Assembly (NCBI GenBank): GCA_016280395.1
Contig: JAEEGQ010000163.1
Span: 1-64,000, forward strand
Direction: 5' to 3'
From: Lachnospiraceae bacterium
GTDB lineage: Bacteria > Bacillota > Clostridia > Lachnospirales > Lachnospiraceae
DNA: 64,000 nucleotides
Shown: positions 60,653 to 64,000 of the stretch, piece after piece
How the letters are laid out: each line of letters opens with the position of its first letter
How positions within the stretch are numbered: the first letter of the stretch is position 1
Notes under the pieces: model-generated
Seen by the model: the letters and a program-made list of their open reading frames with translations, nothing else
What the model was told of the DNA's origin: nothing
Databases searched by the model: none
Position numbers and translations under genes: made by a program

Positions 60653-60663
60653 GACCTTCCTCC

Positions 60664-62142
60664 CTAAAACTCATCTTCCTGTGCGGCTTCGAGCGCCTTT
60701 AAGGATGCTTTGGCCTTGTTCAGGCACTCCTCGTATTCCTTTTCGGGAACCGAATCGGCTACTATTCCTGCGCCGCTCCTGACAAATACTTTCCCGTTTT
60801 TCTTATATATGATACGAATTGCAATGCATGTATCCATATTTCCTGAGAAATCGATATATCCGATGGCCCCGCCGTATATTCCTCTTTTGTTGTTCTCAAG
60901 CTCACCGATAAGCTGGCAGGCTCTTATCTTCGGCGCTCCTGAGAGCGTTCCCGCCGGCAGCACCGCCTCTATTGCGTCAAGGGCATCCTTATCTTTACGG
61001 ATCTCGCCGCGGACTGTTGAACCGATATGCATCACATGGGAAAAGCGCTCTGTCGAATGAAGTTTTTCAACCTCAACGGTACCGAATTCACTTATCTTTC
61101 CAAGGTCGTTCCTTCCGAGGTCAACAAGCATGTTATGCTCTGCAAGCTCCTTTTCATCGGCAAGAAGCTCTGCTTCAAGCTCTTCGTCCTCTTCTTTTGT
61201 CTTTCCGCGCGGCCTCGTTCCCGCAAGAGGGAAAGTATGGAGCACACCGTCTTCAAGCTTTACGAGCGTCTCCGGAGAGGCACCGGCCACCTCTATATCC
61301 GTTCCGGAAAAATAAAACATATACGGGGAAGGATTTATGGTCCTCAACACCCTGTAAGTGTTTAAGAGACTTCCTTCAAAAGGGGCAGAAAGCCTGTTTG
61401 AAAGCACTATCTGAAAGATCTCGCCCTCATAGATGTATTTCTTGGCCTTCTCCACCATCTCACAGTATTCTTCCTTCGAAAACAGCGGAGTGACTTCGCC
61501 GGTGAGCTTTCCCGACGGCTCATTCTTCTTTTCCCCGCGTTTTAACAGGTCTATAAGCTGTCTCAGCTCCCAGACTGCCTTGTTGTAATTTGTCTCGGGC
61601 TCGTCAAGATGCATGTTTGCGATCAGTATTATCTTCTGGCGTATGTTGTCAAAAGCGATGACTTTGTCAAAGAGCATCAGGTCGACATCCTTGAAGTTCT
61701 CTGTATCCTTTGCGCCCGTTTTGACGCTTGGCTCGCTGTACTGCAGGTAATCGAAAGCAAAATATCCTACCAGTCCTCCGGTAAAGGTGGGCAGGTAATC
61801 AAATCTCGGGCTTTTATAGCCTGAAAGCACTTTTCTCAGGTAATCCGCAGGATTTCCGGTCACATATTTGATCTTTCCCGCATCCAGAACACCGTTAACG
61901 GTCCCGCCTATGCAGGTTATTGCCATTGTGGGATCGAAACCTAAGAAAGTGTAGCGTCCCCATGTTTCGTCTGCCTGTGCGGATTCAAGCATATAGCAGT
62001 GTTTTGAGACATTCTTCAAAACACGCATGGCCTCGATCGGTGTTATAAAATCCGAAAGTATCTCACAGCTTACCGGAAGGACATCATAAATGCCTTTTGC
62101 CGCGATCTTTTCCACTTCTTCAAATTCCGGTAAAAATTTCAT
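60664..62142 (-). CDS. trpE: Anthranilate synthase component I
   Basis: 492 residues. The feedback-inhibition motif is [17 protein letters not shown] (LLES-type). Catalytic blocks are [78 protein letters not shown] and [16 protein letters not shown] at 62142 is chosen because AAGGAGG lies six bases upstream; a longer open frame to 62217 starts inside the leader. It is the first structural gene of a trpEGDCFBA operon controlled by the T-box. Confidence 0.97.
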   Translation of the reverse strand: MKFLPEFEEVEKIAAKGIYDVLPVSCEILSDFITPIEAMRVLKNVSKHCYMLESAQADETWGRYTFLGFDPTMAITCIGGTVNGVLDAGKIKYVTGNPADYLRKVLSGYKSPRFDYLPTFTGGLVGYFAFDYLQYSEPSVKTGAKDTENFKDVDLMLFDKVIAFDNIRQKIILIANMHLDEPETNYNKAVWELRQLIDLLKRGEKKNEPSGKLTGEVTPLFSKEEYCEMVEKAKKYIYEGEIFQIVLSNRLSAPFEGSLLNTYRVLRTINPSPYMFYFSGTDIEVAGASPETLVKLEDGVLHTFPLAGTRPRGKTKEEDEELEAELLADEKELAEHNMLVDLGRNDLGKISEFGTVEVEKLHSTERFSHVMHIGSTVRGEIRKDKDALDAIEAVLPAGTLSGAPKIRACQLIGELENNKRGIYGGAIGYIDFSGNMDTCIAIRIIYKKNGKVFVRSGAGIVADSVPEKEYEECLNKAKASLKALEAAQEDEF

Positions 62143-62230
62143 TTGGTACCTCCTTGTTGAAATGATGTACTTTTGCTTTGAAGCCTTTCTGACAAGCAGG
62201 TTTGCGGGCTTTACCACAACGCCGGAGGAA

Positions 62231-62511
62231 TAAAAAAGTCCCTGACAGAAAAACTTCTGTCAAGGACGAATAAACTATATCCGCGGTACCACCTTGATTC
62301 ACGAAAGATCGTGCGCTTAGCGGGATACTGACATACCCCCGGCAAATAACGTCTGCCTCACGTCGCAGAATACTCGGTCCGAAAGACCTTTGACTGCGCC
62401 CTCCGCGGTCCATTTGACAACTTGTTTCCTGCCCGGATCTCAGCTCCCCGGACTCTCTGTATGGGCATCACTGCCTTTATCTCCGCTTCAACGGTTTAGT
62501 TTATTGAATTT
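62231..62511 (-). ncRNA. T-box riboswitch (tRNA-Trp) of the trp operon
   Basis: On the minus strand the leader has a Stem I base GCGG (near 62485) pairing with CCGC (62405-62408). Immediately 5' of the latter is the specifier TGG (62412-62410), a Trp codon, followed by A. The T-box sequence AAGGTGGTACCGCGG is at 62295-62281. A terminator follows: arms at 62238-62250 and 62255-62267 (GTCCCTGACAG type), then six T. Uncharged tRNA-Trp would stabilise the antiterminator and switch on trp genes. Confidence 0.93.
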
Positions 62512-62517
62512 TTAATC

Positions 62518-62546
62518 ATGATAACAATACATTGTCTGATTGTCAA
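62518..62546 (-). promoter_or_regulatory. SigA-type promoter of the trp operon
   Basis: On the minus strand consensus TTGACA (62546-62541), 17-base spacer, TATCAT (62523-62518). Transcription would start near 62511, just before the T-box. Confidence 0.8.
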
Positions 62547-62643
62547 TAATAATTTTTTATTTCACATACTGTTCACAGATCGTTTTCTTAAATGCCGTGT
62601 CCCCGTATCGGATCAGTGCGGTTTAACAACCTGAGCCACAGCC

Positions 62644-63636
62644 TCAGTCGGCTTTGATAAGCGAATCGCCTATCACCCTTATCAGCGCAAAGAGAACGCC
62701 CGATACGGCCCAGATGATCCATGTGCGGTCCCAGCGCTGTGTTAAGAAGCTTACTGCAAGGTACATCACGGTTATAAACATCCAGTATATGGACGAAAGC
62801 TTTGCAAGCTTATCGTCCTTCATCTTTTTTTCGGGTGTATAATCACCTTCCTGCAGAAGCGCCTTATAGGCACTATTTACGCCGCAGATCGCGATGAACA
62901 GATATACTGCAACGCCGACAAGCAAAAGCAGCAGGCATACCATACTGACGATCACAAAGGCCGGCAGTCCCATGACGGCACAGATAACAAGCGGAACACA
63001 GCTCAGGATGCACAAAAGAACACCAATCGTAAGAGCCCTTGTATAAATGGGTTCGCTGGCAGCCATGCGTTCCTTCACCATCCCGTCAACACCGTATTCG
63101 GTCTCAAAAGCATCATGCTCGATGAACTCAAACGCAGAAAGTCTGCCATGATTTGTTATGAATAAAAACACTGCAATGCCAAGCTGTGCAAAAAGGCAGA
63201 GCAGACCGATGGCAACAGCAACATTCTGTGATATCGGCAATATACCGCCATCCTGAAGTCCCGCAAGAAGGATAAGGATCACCGGGCAGGTCACACAAAG
63301 GAATGCACCAAGAGCGATCTTTGGAAGGACATTCTTTTTGATCGAGATATACTCCGAAGCTTCTTCAAGAGAAACTTTTCTTAAAGCTGATCCCGGATCG
63401 TTCTCTGTAATATGTGAAGGCGCTGCGGTCTCCGGTTCCATTTCGTCTTTTAACAGGTAATCGGTACTTACATTGAATATTTCCGCCATCTTAAGGATCT
63501 TCTGAAGATCCGGAATGCTTTGGGCACTCTCCCATTTTGAGACCGACTGTCTTGACACGTTGAGCATTTCCGCAAGTTCTTCCTGCGACCAGCCGTTCTT
63601 TTTTCTTTCGTTGATTATCTTGTCCGCTAATATCAT
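62644..63636 (-). CDS. XRE-family regulator with membrane domain
   Basis: 330 residues. Helix-turn-helix at 1-70: KIINERKKNGWSQEELAEMLNVSRQSVSKWESAQSIPDLQKILKMAEIFNVSTDYLLKDE, a canonical HTH_3. The remaining protein carries about six hydrophobic segments in a polytopic C-terminal membrane domain. Such fusions are common in Lachnospiraceae and may sense membrane stress or control a nearby transporter. Start at 63636 follows GGAAAGG; an upstream open extension to 63753 has no family sequence and is rejected. The gap 62518-62643 upstream of trp holds the promoter and nothing else I can see. Confidence 0.85.
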   Translation of the reverse strand: MILADKIINERKKNGWSQEELAEMLNVSRQSVSKWESAQSIPDLQKILKMAEIFNVSTDYLLKDEMEPETAAPSHITENDPGSALRKVSLEEASEYISIKKNVLPKIALGAFLCVTCPVILILLAGLQDGGILPISQNVAVAIGLLCLFAQLGIAVFLFITNHGRLSAFEFIEHDAFETEYGVDGMVKERMAASEPIYTRALTIGVLLCILSCVPLVICAVMGLPAFVIVSMVCLLLLLVGVAVYLFIAICGVNSAYKALLQEGDYTPEKKMKDDKLAKLSSIYWMFITVMYLAVSFLTQRWDRTWIIWAVSGVLFALIRVIGDSLIKAD

Positions 63637-63714
63637 GATTTTCCTTTCCGTACAGCTTTCATGCAATATAAAAAAGAACTTACATTTGGTCTGTACTGTC
63701 AGCTTTTGTTTTTC

Positions 63715-63753
63715 TGTCCGTGAACGGACATGTTTTTTTCTTTGTTCGAACAA
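63715..63753. promoter_or_regulatory. Two palindromes upstream of the XRE gene
   Basis: TGTCCGT-GA-ACGGACA (63715-63730) and the perfect TTGTTCGAACAA (63742-63753), about 80-115 bases upstream of the regulator's start. Either could be an operator for the regulator itself. No promoter with good -35 and -10 is visible here. Confidence 0.4.
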
Positions 63754-63862
63754 GCCGACAATAACATTTTCTCCGGTTGCATTCCATAAATCCGCCTTTT
63801 CAATTTGTCAACCACCGGTTGCAAATTCAGTATTTGGCGGCAACTTAAAGGAGCAACCCTGC

Positions 63863-64000
63863 TCATAAGCCGGGGTTGCTCTGTGTTGTACCGGTTTTCG
63901 GTGTGCCTCCGGCCCATGCCATAAGCTGATGGACTTTCTGCTTGTCAAGATACATCGCATTGTCTATCTTGCGCAGAAACCCGTCCTGGGTATCATCTTT
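63863..64000 (-). CDS. C-terminal fragment of an unknown protein
   Basis: The last 45 codons of a gene entering from the right edge on the minus strand; it reads KDDTQDGFLRKIDNAMYL and continues DKQKVHQLMAWAGGTPKTG to a TGA at 63863-63865. The stop lies inside a hairpin (GAGCAACCC 63851-63859 with GGGTTGCTC near 63874-63882) that may end transcription. No family recognised from this fragment. Confidence 0.55.
   Translation of the reverse strand, partial: KDDTQDGFLRKIDNAMYLDKQKVHQLMAWAGGTPKTGTTQSNPGL

Noticed and set aside
62120..62413. Short minus-strand frame through the T-box leader
   Set aside because: It runs through the terminator and T-box; the RNA structure explains the conservation, and no leader-peptide Trp codon run was seen.
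1..64000. Searched for CRISPR arrays, tRNA or rRNA genes, prophage, insertion-sequence transposases and restriction or toxin-antitoxin genes
   Set aside because: None seen by eye on either strand. Short tRNA-like or degraded elements could escape reading without a covariance search.

Overview
The window reads as chromosomal DNA of an anaerobic, plant-fibre-associated Firmicute, most likely a member of the Lachnospiraceae. The reasons are family-level: strong AGGAGG ribosome sites, TTGACA/TATAAT promoters with 17-bp spacers, a Trp T-box, Pta-AckA fermentation, a methionine aminopeptidase with an N-terminal SEC-C motif, the TmcAL/CoaD/RsmD gene set, and several cytoplasmic glycan hydrolases. 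No tRNA, rRNA, CRISPR array, transposase or phage gene was seen, and only one gene is cut by the window (right edge).

Layout. 0-5.3 kb: an ECF sigma factor/DUF4367 anti-sigma pair with a small secreted protein, then a YprB-type exonuclease and a secreted lipoprotein with a papain-like IdeS/Mac-type protease domain. 5.3-15.1 kb: housekeeping (rpmF, ackA, pta, DUF2130 protein, PAP2 phosphatase, tmcAL, rRNA pseudouridine synthase, a coiled-coil protein, coaD, rsmD). 15.2-24.4 kb: a heterodimeric ABC exporter, araA with its own promoter and operator-like palindrome, a YczE-like membrane protein, a membrane-bound hybrid histidine kinase and map. 24.4-31.5 kb: a myo-inositol catabolic run, transcribed iolC-iolD-iolB-(iron alcohol dehydrogenase)-iolG-iolE. 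31.5-46.3 kb: an oligosaccharide-uptake operon (family 5 binding protein, two permeases, two ATPases, a HAD-GH105 fusion, a GH38 alpha-mannosidase, a toroid/lyase-like enzyme), divergent from an AraC regulator. 46.3-55.3 kb: GH115 alpha-glucuronidase, a tail-anchored protein, a CE12-like esterase lipoprotein, a DUF4037 protein, glycerate kinase and an unknown protein. 55.4-62.5 kb: a complete trpEGDCFBA operon behind a T-box with a TGG specifier. 62.6-64 kb: an XRE regulator with a membrane domain and a gene fragment.

The most interesting idea is functional. The uptake operon, the mannosidase, the glucuronyl-processing enzymes, a HAD domain and the inositol genes lie head to tail on one strand. 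Together they could take apart a mannose-glucuronate-inositol(-phosphate) glycan, which is the head-group composition of plant glycosyl inositol phosphoceramides. This is inference from gene content.

The second point of interest is a pair of intergenic palindromic elements (13.05-13.23 kb and 31.63-31.88 kb). They share a roughly 40-nt hairpin core in opposite orientation, with compensatory changes in the closing stem and an inverted central 9-mer. This looks like an undescribed structured repeat or non-autonomous mobile element.
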